DNA of 64,000 bases from Xanthobacter agilis (GTDB lineage: Bacteria; Pseudomonadota; Alphaproteobacteria; Rhizobiales; Xanthobacteraceae), in assembly GCF_021730435.1 (NCBI RefSeq), contig NZ_JABWGX010000002.1:186001-250000 (forward strand). The letters run 5' to 3'. A program made the position numbers and the translations under genes. Below are positions 40,128-54,588 of this stretch, piece by piece; position 1 is the first letter of the stretch, and each line of letters begins with the position of its first letter. Below the pieces are notes generated by a model. It saw nothing but the letters and a program-made list of their open reading frames with translations, did no database searches and had not been told where the DNA came from.

Positions 40128-40690
40128 GATCTGACGTCACCTGACACGGCCATGAAAAGGTTGCCCCGAGTAGACCCACGCATTGCGGCGGCGTTGGGAC
40201 TGGATCGCGTCCGCTTTCGCGCCGCGCCCGAAAGGCCCAAAGGCCGGTGCGGGCCCGAAAGGCCGTTGCGTCTGTGACGGCCGCGCCGCACCCTTCTTTC
40301 GCGGCAGAGGAGCCATGCGCAATTTTTGGTCATAAAGCCGGCACACAGACCCTCCGGGCGCTTGTGGAATGATCCGTTTTCTGGCATCGTCCGATGGATA
40401 GGGCAACCGTGCTGCCCTATCCCCCACATCACAAGGTTCACTCCGCGCAGCGCACGCGCATGCGCGGTGGCGCGTTCGAGCCGGTGGCGTGGAAGTTGCA
40501 GTGCACGGCGAGAGAGATAGACCATTGCGCGGTGCGCGGTGGCACGGCAGTTTGGGGCGAACCGCGCACGGTTGACCGCGCATGGCGGATCGCACCGCGA
40601 TCGGCCATGCGACGCCGCCGCTGCGGAATGGGAGCAGCCGGGCCGGAAGCACAGCGTCTTCCGATCCGACAAACGAAAAGGGACGACAAA
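40128..40690. other. long upstream region of gltB
   Basis: 563 bases between the divergent PepSY-like gene and gltB. Frames here are open on both strands, including an upstream in-frame extension of gltB, but none has a recognisable product. The GltB N-terminal nucleophile argues against translation from upstream. It probably holds nitrogen-responsive promoter elements, though none is clearly visible to me. Confidence 0.45.
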
Positions 40691-45403
<4,713 letters not shown>

Positions 45404-45413
45404 GCCGCATCAC

Positions 45414-45436
45414 GGCCCTCCCCGCGCGGGAGGGCC
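45414..45436 (+). terminator. hairpin between gltB and gltD
   Basis: A perfect 9-bp stem (GGCCCTCCC/GGGAGGGCC) with a CGCGC loop, ten bases past the gltB stop. It has no T-run. It may attenuate read-through into gltD or protect the gltB message. Confidence 0.4.
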
Positions 45437-45671
45437 GGCGGCGTCCGCCCCGCTGTGCGGGCGCCCGCTCTGCGCTTTCTCGGCGCATGTGCCAACCTCT
45501 CTTCAGCCTGCCCTTACGAGGCCGGGCCTGCCCCACCGGCACACGGCCGCGTGGTGGCGACACCCACGGGATGGCGCGCGCGAATTCCGAGTCCTCAAGC
45601 TGTTCTAATTCTTGTAATGGAGCACGGTGCGCAGACGCGGCGCGCGCGGTAGCTCCCGCAACGAGGTTCCA

Positions 45672-47093
45672 ATGGGCAAGGTCACCGGTTTCCTGGAGAT
45701 TGATCGGCGCGAGCAGAAGTACCAGCCCGCATCCGACCGCATTCGCCATTTCCGCGAATTCACTCTGCCGCTGCCCGAATCCGAGGTGGTGAACCAGGCC
45801 TCGCGCTGCATGGATTGCGGCGTGCCCTTCTGCCACGGCCCCAACGGCTGTCCGGTGCACAACCAGATCCCGGACTGGAACGACCTCGTCTATCGCGGCG
45901 AGTGGGAAGAGGCGGTCCGCAACCTCCACTCCACCAACAATTTCCCCGAGTTCACCGGCCGCGTCTGCCCCGCTCCGTGCGAGGAAGCCTGCACCCTGAA
46001 CCTGGAAGACGTGCCCGTCACCATCAAGACGGTGGAGCAGTCCATCGCCGACATGGGCTGGAAGAAGGGCTGGATCCGGCCCGAGCCGGCGGCCGTGAAG
46101 ACCGGCAAGACCGTGGCCGTCATCGGCTCCGGCCCGGCGGGCCTCGCCGCCGCCCAGCAGCTCGCCCGCGCCGGCCATGACGTGCATGTCTATGAGCGCG
46201 AGCCCAAGGCCGGCGGCCTGCTGCGCTATGGCATCCCCGACTTCAAGATGGAAAAGAAGCACATCGACCGCCGCGTGGCGCAGATGGAGGCCGAGGGCGT
46301 CACCTTCCATTACGGCGTCAACGTTGGCGTCACCACCCCGCTTCGCGCGTTGCTTGACCGCCACGACGCGGTGCTGCTCGCCGGCGGCTCCGAAGCCCCG
46401 CGCGATCCGCAGCTGCCGGGCCAGGAATTCGAAGGCGTGCATTTCGCCATGCCCTACCTCGTGCAGTCCAACCGCCGCGAGGGCGGGGAGGAGATCCGCG
46501 AGCTGCCGATCCTCGCCGCCGGCAAGCATGTGGTGGTGGTAGGCGGCGGCGACACCGCCTCCGACTGCGTGGGCACCGCCTTCCGCCAGGGCGCGCTCTC
46601 CGTGACCCAGCTCGACATTCGCCCGGTTCCTCCCATGAAGGAGGACAAGCTGTCGGTGTGGCCCTATTGGCCCACCAAGTTCCGCACCTCCTCCTCCCAG
46701 GCCGAGGGCGCCGAACGCGAGTTCGCATGCGCGACGCTCGGGATCGAGGGTCGCAACGGCCGCGTCACCGGCGTGAAGTGCGCGCGCGTGGACGCCAAGC
46801 GCCAGCCCATCGCCGGCACCGAGTTCGTGCTGCGCGCGGACCTCGTGTTCCTGGCCATTGGTTTTGCCCATGCGGTGCATGAAGGCATGCTGGCCGATAC
46901 CGGCGTCGCCCTCGACAAGCGCGGCAACGTCAGCGCCGATGACGCGGAATATACAACCTCGGTGCCCAAGCTCTATGCGGCGGGCGACATGCGGCGCGGC
47001 CAATCCCTGGTAGTGTGGGCCATCCGCGAGGGTCGCCAGGCCGCGCACGCCATCGACAAGGCGCTGATGGGCGCCACCACCCTGCCGCGTTGA
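45672..47093 (+). CDS. gltD: glutamate synthase small subunit
   Basis: A 473-residue beta subunit that feeds electrons from NADPH through FAD to GltB. The N-terminal [4Fe-4S] motifs include C46, C49, C54 and C60 (CMDCGVPFC...C) and [11 protein letters not shown]. The FAD motif [12 protein letters not shown] is followed by the NADPH motif [13 protein letters not shown]. Length is normal. The ATG matches the family start MGKVTGFLE. The spacing from gltB is unusually large for this operon. Confidence 0.95.
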   Translation: MGKVTGFLEIDRREQKYQPASDRIRHFREFTLPLPESEVVNQASRCMDCGVPFCHGPNGCPVHNQIPDWNDLVYRGEWEEAVRNLHSTNNFPEFTGRVCPAPCEEACTLNLEDVPVTIKTVEQSIADMGWKKGWIRPEPAAVKTGKTVAVIGSGPAGLAAAQQLARAGHDVHVYEREPKAGGLLRYGIPDFKMEKKHIDRRVAQMEAEGVTFHYGVNVGVTTPLRALLDRHDAVLLAGGSEAPRDPQLPGQEFEGVHFAMPYLVQSNRREGGEEIRELPILAAGKHVVVVGGGDTASDCVGTAFRQGALSVTQLDIRPVPPMKEDKLSVWPYWPTKFRTSSSQAEGAEREFACATLGIEGRNGRVTGVKCARVDAKRQPIAGTEFVLRADLVFLAIGFAHAVHEGMLADTGVALDKRGNVSADDAEYTTSVPKLYAAGDMRRGQSLVVWAIREGRQAAHAIDKALMGATTLPR

Positions 47094-47102
47094 GGCCATT
47101 TC

Positions 47103-47127
47103 GGCGCCCGGACACCGGCCGGGCGCC
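47103..47127 (+). terminator. hairpin downstream of gltD
   Basis: A perfect 9-bp stem (GGCGCCCGG/CCGGGCGCC) with a seven-base loop, nine bases after the gltD stop, between convergent genes. No T-tract follows, so termination is inferred from position. Confidence 0.45.
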
Positions 47128-47169
47128 CACGTCTCCCCGTCCCGCCGCGGAGCCTGGGTTGCTCCCCGC

Positions 47170-48165
47170 TCAAGCCTCCCGCGCCGCCTCGCTGCGATAG
47201 GCGCCGGGACTCCTGCCGGTCCATTTGCGGAACGCGCGATGGAAGGCGCTGGGCTCTGAAAAGCCCAGATCCGCGGCAATCGCCGCCACATCCTTGCCCC
47301 CCTCGGTCAGCGCCGCCACGGCGAGCGCGCGCCTCAGCTCGTCCTTGATCTCGCGATAGGTCTGCCCCTCCAGCCGGAGCCGCCGCCGCAGGGTGGGTTC
47401 GGGCAGGCGCAGTTGCGCGGCCAGATCCTCGAAGCTCGGCCACCGGGCCGGGGCACTGGCGCGCAGGCGGGCGCGCACCTTCGCGACCAGACCCGCGTCG
47501 TGCCGGTAGCGTACCAGGATATTGGCCGGTGCCCGGCGCAGAAACTCCCGCAGCGCCCGCTCATCGCGGATGGCCGGCAGGGTGAGGAAGGCGGCATCGA
47601 AGGCGAGCACGCTTTCCGGCTGGCCGAAACGCACCGGCGCCCCGAAGAACAGCCGGTAATCCGCCCCATGGGCCGGCGGACCACAGCGGAAATCCACCCG
47701 TCGCAGGGGAATGCGCCGGCCCACCAGCCAGCAGGTGATGCCGTGCACCACGATCCAGAAGGTCCGGTAAGCGAACGCCGAGCGGGGCGCGCCGTCGTCC
47801 TTCAGCACGATCTGAGCGAGCCCCTCCGCCACCACCAGCTCCCCATGGGGATCGTCCATGACGAGCCGCAGGAAACGCAGGGCGCGCTTCAAGGCCTGCT
47901 CCAGGGTCGCGGCGGAGCGGATGGCATGGCACAGCAGGGTGAAGCTGCCCGCCCGCATGGGCCGCGCACCCTCGCCGAAGAATTCGTCGTCGATGGCCGC
48001 CGCGATGGCGAGCCACAAGGCGCCGTAGCGCTCGGCCGAGACCGGCTCCGTCACCTTTTCCGGCAGCCCGGCCGTGGCCAGCAGCACCGTCTCGTCGAGG
48101 CCCCGCCGCCGCAGGCATTGCAGCGCGTCATCCACGAAGCCGGGTGAGATCATGCTCCGTTCCAT
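47170..48165 (-). CDS. AraC-family transcriptional regulator
   Basis: A 331-residue activator. The N-terminal part (about 1-190) is the ligand-binding domain of the OruR/ArgR-like AraC subgroup. The C-terminal part (about 235-325) holds two helix-turn-helix motifs ending DLGFSEPSAFHRAFRKWTG, the AraC signature. It is divergent from the acyl-CoA synthetase gene across a 147-base region and is probably the local activator of that branched-acid cluster, responding to the acid or its CoA ester. The start is the ATG with AGGTGG upstream, nine codons inside the longest frame. Confidence 0.88.
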   Translation of the reverse strand: MERSMISPGFVDDALQCLRRRGLDETVLLATAGLPEKVTEPVSAERYGALWLAIAAAIDDEFFGEGARPMRAGSFTLLCHAIRSAATLEQALKRALRFLRLVMDDPHGELVVAEGLAQIVLKDDGAPRSAFAYRTFWIVVHGITCWLVGRRIPLRRVDFRCGPPAHGADYRLFFGAPVRFGQPESVLAFDAAFLTLPAIRDERALREFLRRAPANILVRYRHDAGLVAKVRARLRASAPARWPSFEDLAAQLRLPEPTLRRRLRLEGQTYREIKDELRRALAVAALTEGGKDVAAIAADLGFSEPSAFHRAFRKWTGRSPGAYRSEAAREA

Positions 48166-48312
48166 GCCGCCACCTGTGCCCCGACCTTGCAAAACCGATC
48201 ATTAAATTAGTCGTTTTTGGTCATCGCTTGCCACCTCCATCCGTCGCTAGATCGACCCAATCGAAAATGCGTCCCCGCCCATTGCGAAGCCGGGGACCGA
48301 TGGAGGAGCACA

Positions 48313-49983
48313 ATGGCCGACGCCCCCAAACCCGCGCCCACCCATGCGGACGCCATCCGCGACTTCCGGCTTCAGGATGTCGCCGCCCTCCTCGACGGCG
48401 ATCTGGAGACGGGCCTCAACGCCTGCATTGAGTGCTGCGATCGCCATGTGGCCTCGGGCGGCACAGCCCTTGATTGGGAAAGCGCCGACGGCCGCCGCGC
48501 CAGCTACACCTTCGCCCAGATGAAGGAGCTGTCGGCCCGGTTCGCCAACCTGCTGACCGCCCAGGGCATCAAGCCCGGCGATGTGGTGGCGGGCCTGCTG
48601 CCGCGCACGCCGGAGTTGCTCGTCACCATCCTCGGCACATGGCGGGCGGGCGCGGTCTACCAGCCCCTGTTCACCGCCTTCGGCCCCAAGGCCATCGAGC
48701 ACCGGCTGAAGACCTCGGGCGCGAAACTGGTGGTGACCGACACCCACAATCGCCCCAAGCTCGACGAGGTGGAAAAGGCGCCCAAGGTCGCCCTCGTCAC
48801 CCGCCCCGGCGAGCCGGCGCCACGCCTGGACGACCTCGACTTCCACGCCGAGCTCGCGCGGCAGAGCGCCACCTTCGAGCCGGTGCTGCGCAAGGGCTCC
48901 GACCTGTTCCTGATGATGTCCACCTCCGGCACCACCGGCCTGCCCAAGGGCGTGCCGGTGCCGCTCAAGGCTCTGCTCGCCTTCATCATCTACATGCGCG
49001 ACGCGGTCGATCTGCGGCCCGAGGACAAATTCTGGAACATCGCCGATCCCGGCTGGGCCTATGGCCTCTATTACGCGGTCACCGGCCCGCTTCTGCTCGG
49101 CCACGCCACCACCTTCTACGACGGCCCGTTCACCGCGGCGGGCACCTATGACGTCATCAAGCGCCACGCCATCACCAACCTCGCCGGGGCGCCCACCGCC
49201 TACCGGCTGCTGATCGCCGCCGGCCCGGAGATGGCTTCAAGCGTGAAGGGTCAGCTGCGCGTGGTCTCCAGCGCCGGCGAGCCGCTGAACCCGGAGGTCA
49301 TCCGCTGGTTCGACGCGCATCTGAACGCCCCCATCCACGACCATTACGGCCAGACCGAGCTTGGCATGGTGGTGAACAACCATCACCGGCTGAAGCATGA
49401 GGTGCATCCCGGTTCCGCCGGCTTCGCCATGCCCGGCTACCGGGTGGCGGTGCTGAACGAAGACGGCGAGGAGCTGCCGCCCAACGTGCCGGGCGTGCTC
49501 GCCGTGGCCCTGGCCCGCTCGCCGCTGCTGTGGTTCACCGGCTATTGGCGGCAGGACACCCCATCCATGGCCGGCGGCTATTATCGCACCGGCGACACGG
49601 TCGAGCTCGAGGAAGACGGGCGCATCAGCTTCGTCGGCCGGGCGGACGATGTCATCACCTCGTCGGGCTACCGCATCGGCCCGTTCGATGTGGAAAGCGC
49701 CCTCATCGAGCATCCGGCGGTGATCGAGGCGGCGGTGATCGGCAAGCCCGATCCAGAGCGCACCGAGCTGGTGAAGGCGTTCGTGATCCTGCGCGCGGGG
49801 GTCGAGCCCTCGGAGGCGCTGGCGGAAGAGCTGCGGCAATATGTGAAGCACCGGCTCTCGGCCCACGCCTATCCGCGCGAGATCGAATTCATGGCCGAGC
49901 TGCCGAAAACGCCCAGCGGCAAGCTGCAGCGCTTCATGCTGCGCAACCAGGAAGCCAACAAGATCAAGGACGGCGCCGCCTGA
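48313..49983 (+). CDS. acyl-CoA synthetase (AMP-forming, medium-chain type)
   Basis: A 556-residue ligase activating a carboxylic acid to its CoA ester through an acyl-adenylate. The P-loop MSTSGTTGLPKG, the core DHYGQTELG, the YRTGDTVELEEDGRISF hinge and the catalytic lysine in PKTPSGKLQRF are present. It is closer to medium-chain/propionate-type synthetases than to long-chain FadD. GGAGGAGCACA precedes the ATG. It starts a five-gene set for beta-oxidation under the divergent AraC regulator, so its substrate is probably the branched acid handled by the genes that follow. Confidence 0.88.
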   Translation: MADAPKPAPTHADAIRDFRLQDVAALLDGDLETGLNACIECCDRHVASGGTALDWESADGRRASYTFAQMKELSARFANLLTAQGIKPGDVVAGLLPRTPELLVTILGTWRAGAVYQPLFTAFGPKAIEHRLKTSGAKLVVTDTHNRPKLDEVEKAPKVALVTRPGEPAPRLDDLDFHAELARQSATFEPVLRKGSDLFLMMSTSGTTGLPKGVPVPLKALLAFIIYMRDAVDLRPEDKFWNIADPGWAYGLYYAVTGPLLLGHATTFYDGPFTAAGTYDVIKRHAITNLAGAPTAYRLLIAAGPEMASSVKGQLRVVSSAGEPLNPEVIRWFDAHLNAPIHDHYGQTELGMVVNNHHRLKHEVHPGSAGFAMPGYRVAVLNEDGEELPPNVPGVLAVALARSPLLWFTGYWRQDTPSMAGGYYRTGDTVELEEDGRISFVGRADDVITSSGYRIGPFDVESALIEHPAVIEAAVIGKPDPERTELVKAFVILRAGVEPSEALAEELRQYVKHRLSAHAYPREIEFMAELPKTPSGKLQRFMLRNQEANKIKDGAA

Positions 49984-50016
49984 TCGCCGGCGCCACAAGA
50001 AACGGGGGGAAGACCC

Positions 50017-50784
50017 ATGCAGATCAAGGACCGCGTGTTTCTCGTCACCGGCGCCGGCTCCGGCCTCGGCGCCGCCGTTTCCCGCCTGCTGGTGGGCGAA
50101 GGCGCCAAGGTGGTGGGGCTCGACATCAACGGGGCGGCGGGGGAAATCATCGCCGCCGACCTCGGCGACGCCTTCCGCTTCCAGAAGGCGGACGTGACCA
50201 GCGAACAGGATGGCCTTGCCGCCATCGCGCTGGCGAAGGAGGCGTTCGGCCATGTCCATGGCCTCGTCAATTGCGCCGGCGTCGCTCCGGGTGAGAAGGT
50301 GGTGGGCCGCGACGGCCCGCACCGGCTGGAGAGCTTCGCCCGCGCCGTCGCCATCAATCTTGTCGGCACCTTCAACATGCTGCGGCTTGCGGCCGATGCC
50401 ATCGTGAAGGAAGAGCCGGGCGCGGACGGCGAGCGCGGCGTCATCATCAACACCGCCTCCATCGCCGCCTTCGACGGGCAGATCGGCCAATGCGCCTATG
50501 CCGCCTCCAAGGGCGGGGTCGCGGCCCTCACTTTGCCGGCGGCGCGCGAGCTGGCGCGGTTCGGGGTGCGGGTGGTGACCATCGCGCCCGGCATCTTCGA
50601 GACGCCCATGATGGCCGGCATGCCGCAGGAGGTGCAGGACGCTTTAGGCAAGAGCGTGCCCTTCCCCTCCCGGCTCGGCCGCCCGCCGGAATATGCGGCG
50701 CTGGTCAAGCACATTCTGGAAAACACCATGCTGAACGGCGAGGTCATCCGCCTCGACGGCGCGCTGCGCATGCCGCCGCGCTGA
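50017..50784 (+). CDS. HSD10-type 3-hydroxyacyl-CoA dehydrogenase (SDR)
   Basis: A 255-residue NAD-dependent enzyme. It has the Rossmann motif TGAGSGLG (11-18) and the catalytic residues S148, Y161 and K165. The C-terminus [20 protein letters not shown] through [13 protein letters not shown] closely follows human HSD17B10, which oxidises 2-methyl-3-hydroxybutyryl-CoA. It is thus fit for 2-methyl-branched 3-hydroxyacyl-CoAs. Its start is 33 bases after the synthetase stop and its end 20 bases before the thiolase ATG, so it is part of one transcript. Confidence 0.9.
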   Translation: MQIKDRVFLVTGAGSGLGAAVSRLLVGEGAKVVGLDINGAAGEIIAADLGDAFRFQKADVTSEQDGLAAIALAKEAFGHVHGLVNCAGVAPGEKVVGRDGPHRLESFARAVAINLVGTFNMLRLAADAIVKEEPGADGERGVIINTASIAAFDGQIGQCAYAASKGGVAALTLPAARELARFGVRVVTIAPGIFETPMMAGMPQEVQDALGKSVPFPSRLGRPPEYAALVKHILENTMLNGEVIRLDGALRMPPR

Positions 50785-50804
50785 ACACAAACGGGAGGAC
50801 ACCC

Positions 50805-51995
50805 ATGACCGCTTCTGATCCCATCGTCATCGTCGGCGCCGCCCGCACCCCCATGGCCGGCTTCCAGGGCGACTTCAAGGACGTGACCGCCGCCGCGCTC
50901 GGCGCCGCCGCCATCCGTGCCGCCCTGGAGCGGGCGGGCCTCGCCCCCGACCAGGTGGAGGAGATCGTGTTCGGCTGCGTGCTGCCCGCCGGCCAGGGCC
51001 AGGCCCCGGCCCGGCAGGCGGGCCTTGGCGCCGGCCTGCCGCTCTCGGCGGGCGCGACCACGGTGAACAAGATGTGCGGCTCGGGCATGAAGGCCGCCAT
51101 GTTCGCCCACGATCTTCTGCGCGCGGACTCGGCCAGCGTCGCCGTGGCCGGCGGCATGGAGAGCATGACCAACGCCCCCTATTTGCTCGACCGCGCCCGC
51201 GGCGGCTATCGCATGGGCCACGGCCGGGTGCTGGACCACATGTTCCTCGACGGGCTGGAGGACGCCTACGACAAGGGCCGCCTGATGGGCACCTTCGCGG
51301 AGGATTGCGCGCAGGCCTACCAATTCACCCGCGAGGCGCAGGACGCGTTCGCCATCGCCTCCCTCACCAAGGCGCAGAAGGCCATCACCGACGGCTCCTT
51401 CGCGGCCGAGGTGGTGCCGGTGACCGTGAAGGCCGGCAAGACCGAGCGGGTGGTGGCGAGCGACGAGCAGCCCCCCAAGGCCAAGCTCGACAAGATCCCC
51501 ACCCTCAAGGCCGCCTTCCGCGACGGCGGTACGGTGACGGCCGCCAACTCCTCCTCCATCTCCGATGGCGCGGCGGCCCTGGTGCTGATGCGCCGCTCGG
51601 AGGCGGAAAGGCGCGGGCTGACCCCGCTCGCCGCCATCGTCGGCCATTCCACCCACGCCCAGGCACCGAACCTGTTCACCACCGCGCCGGTGGGCGCCAT
51701 CGGGAAGCTGGCGCAGAAGACCGGGTGGGATCTGAAGGACGTGGATCTGTACGAGATCAACGAGGCGTTCGCGGTGGTGCCCATGGTGGCCATCAAGGAT
51801 CTCGGCCTGCCCGAAGACAAGGTGAACGTGCACGGCGGCGCCTGCGCGCTGGGTCACCCCATCGGCGCCTCCGGCGCGCGGGTGATGGTGACGCTCCTGG
51901 CCGCCCTTCAGAAATATGGCCTCAAGCGTGGCATCGCCTCCCTGTGCATCGGCGGCGGCGAAGCCACCGCGGTCGCCATCGAACGGCTGAACTGA
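50805..51995 (+). CDS. acetyl-CoA C-acyltransferase (thiolase)
   Basis: A 396-residue thiolase that cleaves 3-ketoacyl-CoA with CoA. The acylated nucleophile is C91 (NKMCGSGMKA), the catalytic histidine lies in GGACALGHPIGASGAR, and the second cysteine in SLCIGGGEATA. A GGGAGGA ribosome site fixes the ATG. In this cluster it would release acetyl- or, from a 2-methyl substrate, propionyl-CoA. It resembles broad PhaA/AtoB-type thiolases; specificity cannot be read from sequence. Confidence 0.92.
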   Translation: MTASDPIVIVGAARTPMAGFQGDFKDVTAAALGAAAIRAALERAGLAPDQVEEIVFGCVLPAGQGQAPARQAGLGAGLPLSAGATTVNKMCGSGMKAAMFAHDLLRADSASVAVAGGMESMTNAPYLLDRARGGYRMGHGRVLDHMFLDGLEDAYDKGRLMGTFAEDCAQAYQFTREAQDAFAIASLTKAQKAITDGSFAAEVVPVTVKAGKTERVVASDEQPPKAKLDKIPTLKAAFRDGGTVTAANSSSISDGAAALVLMRRSEAERRGLTPLAAIVGHSTHAQAPNLFTTAPVGAIGKLAQKTGWDLKDVDLYEINEAFAVVPMVAIKDLGLPEDKVNVHGGACALGHPIGASGARVMVTLLAALQKYGLKRGIASLCIGGGEATAVAIERLN

Positions 51996-52043
51996 GACGC
52001 GACGGGCGCGGCCCTCCCCCCAGCCGCCTTCAGCAACGCAAAG

Positions 52044-52080
52044 CCCTCTCCCGCCCGCGGGGGAGGGTTGGGAGGGGGGA
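52044..52080. repeat. CCCTCTCCCGC...GGGGGAGGG intergenic palindrome
   Basis: Hairpin arms CCCTCTCCCGC and GCGGGGGAGGG, followed by TTGGGAGGGGGG. Sequences of this form recur between genes in many alphaproteobacterial genomes as I recall them. It lies between the thiolase and acyl-CoA dehydrogenase genes and may stabilise the upstream message. Confidence 0.5.
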
Positions 52081-52142
52081 TCACCCCGTCGAAGACGCCA
52101 AACACCAAGAACAGATGAACCTGCCGCTCGGGAATAGCGCCT

Positions 52143-53270
52143 ATGATCCTCTCCGAGACCCAGACCGACATCCGCGACGCGGTCCGCGCCTTCGCGGCGG
52201 CGCGCCTTGCGCCCGGCGCCGCCGCGCGCGACCGCGCGCACGCCTTTCCCCGCGCCGAGCTTGCCGAGATGGGGGCGCTCGGCTTCCTCGGCATGCTGGT
52301 GCCGGAAGAGTATGGCGGCACCGCCCTTGACCTTGTCTCCTATGCCTTGGCCCTGGAGGAGATCGCGGCGGCGGATGGCGCCTCGTCCACCATCGTCTCG
52401 GTGCATTCGTCGGTCGGCTGCGGGCCCATCGTGAAATTCGGCACCGCCGAGCAGAAGCAACGCTTCCTGCCCAAGCTCGCGTCCGGCGCCTGGATCGGCG
52501 GCTTCGCCCTCACCGAGCCGCACACCGGCTCGGACGCCGCCGCCATCCGCACCCGCGCCCGGCGCGACGGCGACTCTTATGTGCTCAACGGCGCCAAGCA
52601 GTTCATCACCTCGGGCCAGAACGGCCATGTCGTCATCGTGTTCGCTGTCACCGACCCGGACGCGGGCAAGAAGGGCATTTCCGCCTTCATCGTGCCCACC
52701 GACACCCCCGGCTACGAGGTGGTTCGGGTGGAGGACAAGCTGGGCCAGCACGCTTCCGACACCTGCGCCCTCGCCTTCAACGACATGCGCATCCCCGAAA
52801 GCCTGCGGCTCGGCGCCGAGGGCGAGGGGCTGAAGATCGCCCTCGCCAATCTGGAAGGCGGGCGCATCGGCATCGCCGCGCAATCGGTGGGCATGGCGCG
52901 GGCCGCGTTCGAGGCGGCGCGCGCCTATGCCAAGGAACGCATCACCTTCGGCAAGCCCATCTTCGAGCATCAGGCGGTCGCCTTCCGCTTGGCCGACATG
53001 GCGACCCGCATCGAGGGGGCCCGGCAGATGGTGCTCCACGCCGCCAGCCTGCGGGAGGCCGGCAGGCCCTGCCTCACCGAGGCCTCCATGGCCAAGCTGT
53101 TCGCCTCCGAGACGGCGGAGCAGGTGTGCTCGGCCGCGATCCAGATTCACGGCGGCTACGGCTATCTCGCCGATTTTCCGGTGGAGCGCATCTATCGCGA
53201 CGTGCGGGTGTGCCAGATCTATGAGGGCACCAGCGACGTGCAGCGCATCGTCATCGCCCGCAGCCTGTAG
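52143..53270 (+). CDS. acyl-CoA dehydrogenase (short/branched-chain type)
   Basis: A 375-residue FAD enzyme introducing the 2,3-double bond into acyl-CoA. The FAD/substrate segment [14 protein letters not shown] and the C-terminal [21 protein letters not shown] are typical. The catalytic base is E361 ([12 protein letters not shown]), as in short-, medium- and short-branched-chain dehydrogenases and not isovaleryl-CoA dehydrogenase. It is 147 bases after the thiolase, across a repeat, so it may be co-transcribed. Electrons go to ETF, which is not encoded here. Confidence 0.92.
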   Translation: MILSETQTDIRDAVRAFAAARLAPGAAARDRAHAFPRAELAEMGALGFLGMLVPEEYGGTALDLVSYALALEEIAAADGASSTIVSVHSSVGCGPIVKFGTAEQKQRFLPKLASGAWIGGFALTEPHTGSDAAAIRTRARRDGDSYVLNGAKQFITSGQNGHVVIVFAVTDPDAGKKGISAFIVPTDTPGYEVVRVEDKLGQHASDTCALAFNDMRIPESLRLGAEGEGLKIALANLEGGRIGIAAQSVGMARAAFEAARAYAKERITFGKPIFEHQAVAFRLADMATRIEGARQMVLHAASLREAGRPCLTEASMAKLFASETAEQVCSAAIQIHGGYGYLADFPVERIYRDVRVCQIYEGTSDVQRIVIARSL

Positions 53271-53406
53271 GACCGCCCGCCGCCGCGCTCGGCCGACGGG
53301 AAGATGGCCTCGGGCAGAGCCGGCGGGAAGGGGTGGCGTCGCCATCATCCCTCGCGCAATGCCCGGACCACAATGGGCCGCGAACAGACCCCCGAGGAAA
53401 CGCCAG

Positions 53407-54570
53407 ATGACCGAAATCCCATCCACCGACACCCCGAAAGGCCCGCTCAAAGGCCTGCGCATCGTTGATCTGTCCCGCCTGGCGCCCGGCCCTTATTGCA
53501 CCATGCTGCTGGCCGACCTCGGCGCCGAGGTGATCGTGGTGGGCGGCGGGCGCGCCGGCGTGCCCATTCCCGAGCTCTCGCGCGGCAAGCGCTTCGTCAG
53601 TCTCGACCTGAAGGCACCGGAAGGCCGCGCCGCCCTCCATGCGCTGGTGAGGACCGCCGATGTGCTGGTGGAAGGCTTCCGCCCCGGCGTCGCCGACCGC
53701 ATCGGCGCCGGCTACGACGAACTCGCCGCGCTCAACCCGAAGCTGGTCTATTGCTCCGTCACGGGCTTCGGCCAGGATGGGCCGCGCGCCCTGGAGGCGG
53801 GCCACGACATCACCTATCTCGCCCTCTCGGGCGTGCTCGGCGGCCTCGGTCCGAAGGCGGCGCCGCCCGTCCCGCCCCTGAACCTCGTGGCCGATTTCGC
53901 CGGCGGCAGCCTCATGGCCGCCATCGGCATCCTCGCCGCCGTGCTTGAAGCCCGTGCCTCCGGCCGGGGCCAGAAGATCGACGCCGCCATGGTGGATGGC
54001 GCGCTCTCCCTCATGGCCATGCACCTGCCCCTGTGGCACACGCCCCACTGGCCGGCGCGCGGCGAAGGGTTGCTGGCGGGGGACAAGCCCTTCTATCGCA
54101 CCTATGCCTGCGCCGATGGCCGCTTCATCGCCGTCGGCGCCCTGGAGCGCGGCTTCTTCGAGACCCTGTGGCGCACGCTCGACCTCGGGGAGGCGCCGGA
54201 CCACATGGCCGCCGCCAACTGGCCGACGATCGAGCGGACCTTGACCGACACCTTCCGCGCCCGCCCGCGCGATGCCTGGGCCGCCCTGTTCGCGGGAACG
54301 GATGCCTGCGTCGCCCCGGTGCTGGAGCCGCACGAAGTGTGGGACGAGCCCCACATCGCCGCCCGGCATCCGGAGGCGGGGCCTCATCGCGTGCCAGCCG
54401 TGCCCCGCCTGTCGCGCACGCCGGCGGTCGCCCACCCGCTCGACGAGACCGACCAGACGCGGGCCATCCTGACGGCGCTGGGCTTCCCGGAAGCGGACAT
54501 GGACAAGGCCATCGCCCCGGAGGATCCCGCCGCCCGTTCCGGCCTGAACTGGCCGCCGCCCCTGCGCTGA
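53407..54570 (+). CDS. alpha-methylacyl-CoA racemase (CaiB/BaiF family III)
   Basis: A 387-residue family III CoA-transferase-fold enzyme. Motifs match alpha-methylacyl-CoA racemase rather than a true transferase: H133 in EAGHDITYL, D163 in NLVADFAGGS and E247 in VGALERGFF correspond in order and spacing (30 and 84 residues) to the catalytic His, Asp and Glu of the Mycobacterium tuberculosis racemase. It would interconvert R and S forms at C2 of 2-methylacyl-CoAs so that the dehydrogenase can act on both. This makes a methyl-branched substrate likely for the whole cluster. It is last in the cluster and convergent with the oxidase gene. Confidence 0.88.
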   Translation: MTEIPSTDTPKGPLKGLRIVDLSRLAPGPYCTMLLADLGAEVIVVGGGRAGVPIPELSRGKRFVSLDLKAPEGRAALHALVRTADVLVEGFRPGVADRIGAGYDELAALNPKLVYCSVTGFGQDGPRALEAGHDITYLALSGVLGGLGPKAAPPVPPLNLVADFAGGSLMAAIGILAAVLEARASGRGQKIDAAMVDGALSLMAMHLPLWHTPHWPARGEGLLAGDKPFYRTYACADGRFIAVGALERGFFETLWRTLDLGEAPDHMAAANWPTIERTLTDTFRARPRDAWAALFAGTDACVAPVLEPHEVWDEPHIAARHPEAGPHRVPAVPRLSRTPAVAHPLDETDQTRAILTALGFPEADMDKAIAPEDPAARSGLNWPPPLR

Positions 54571-54588
54571 AGGCGACGCGCGCGGCCT

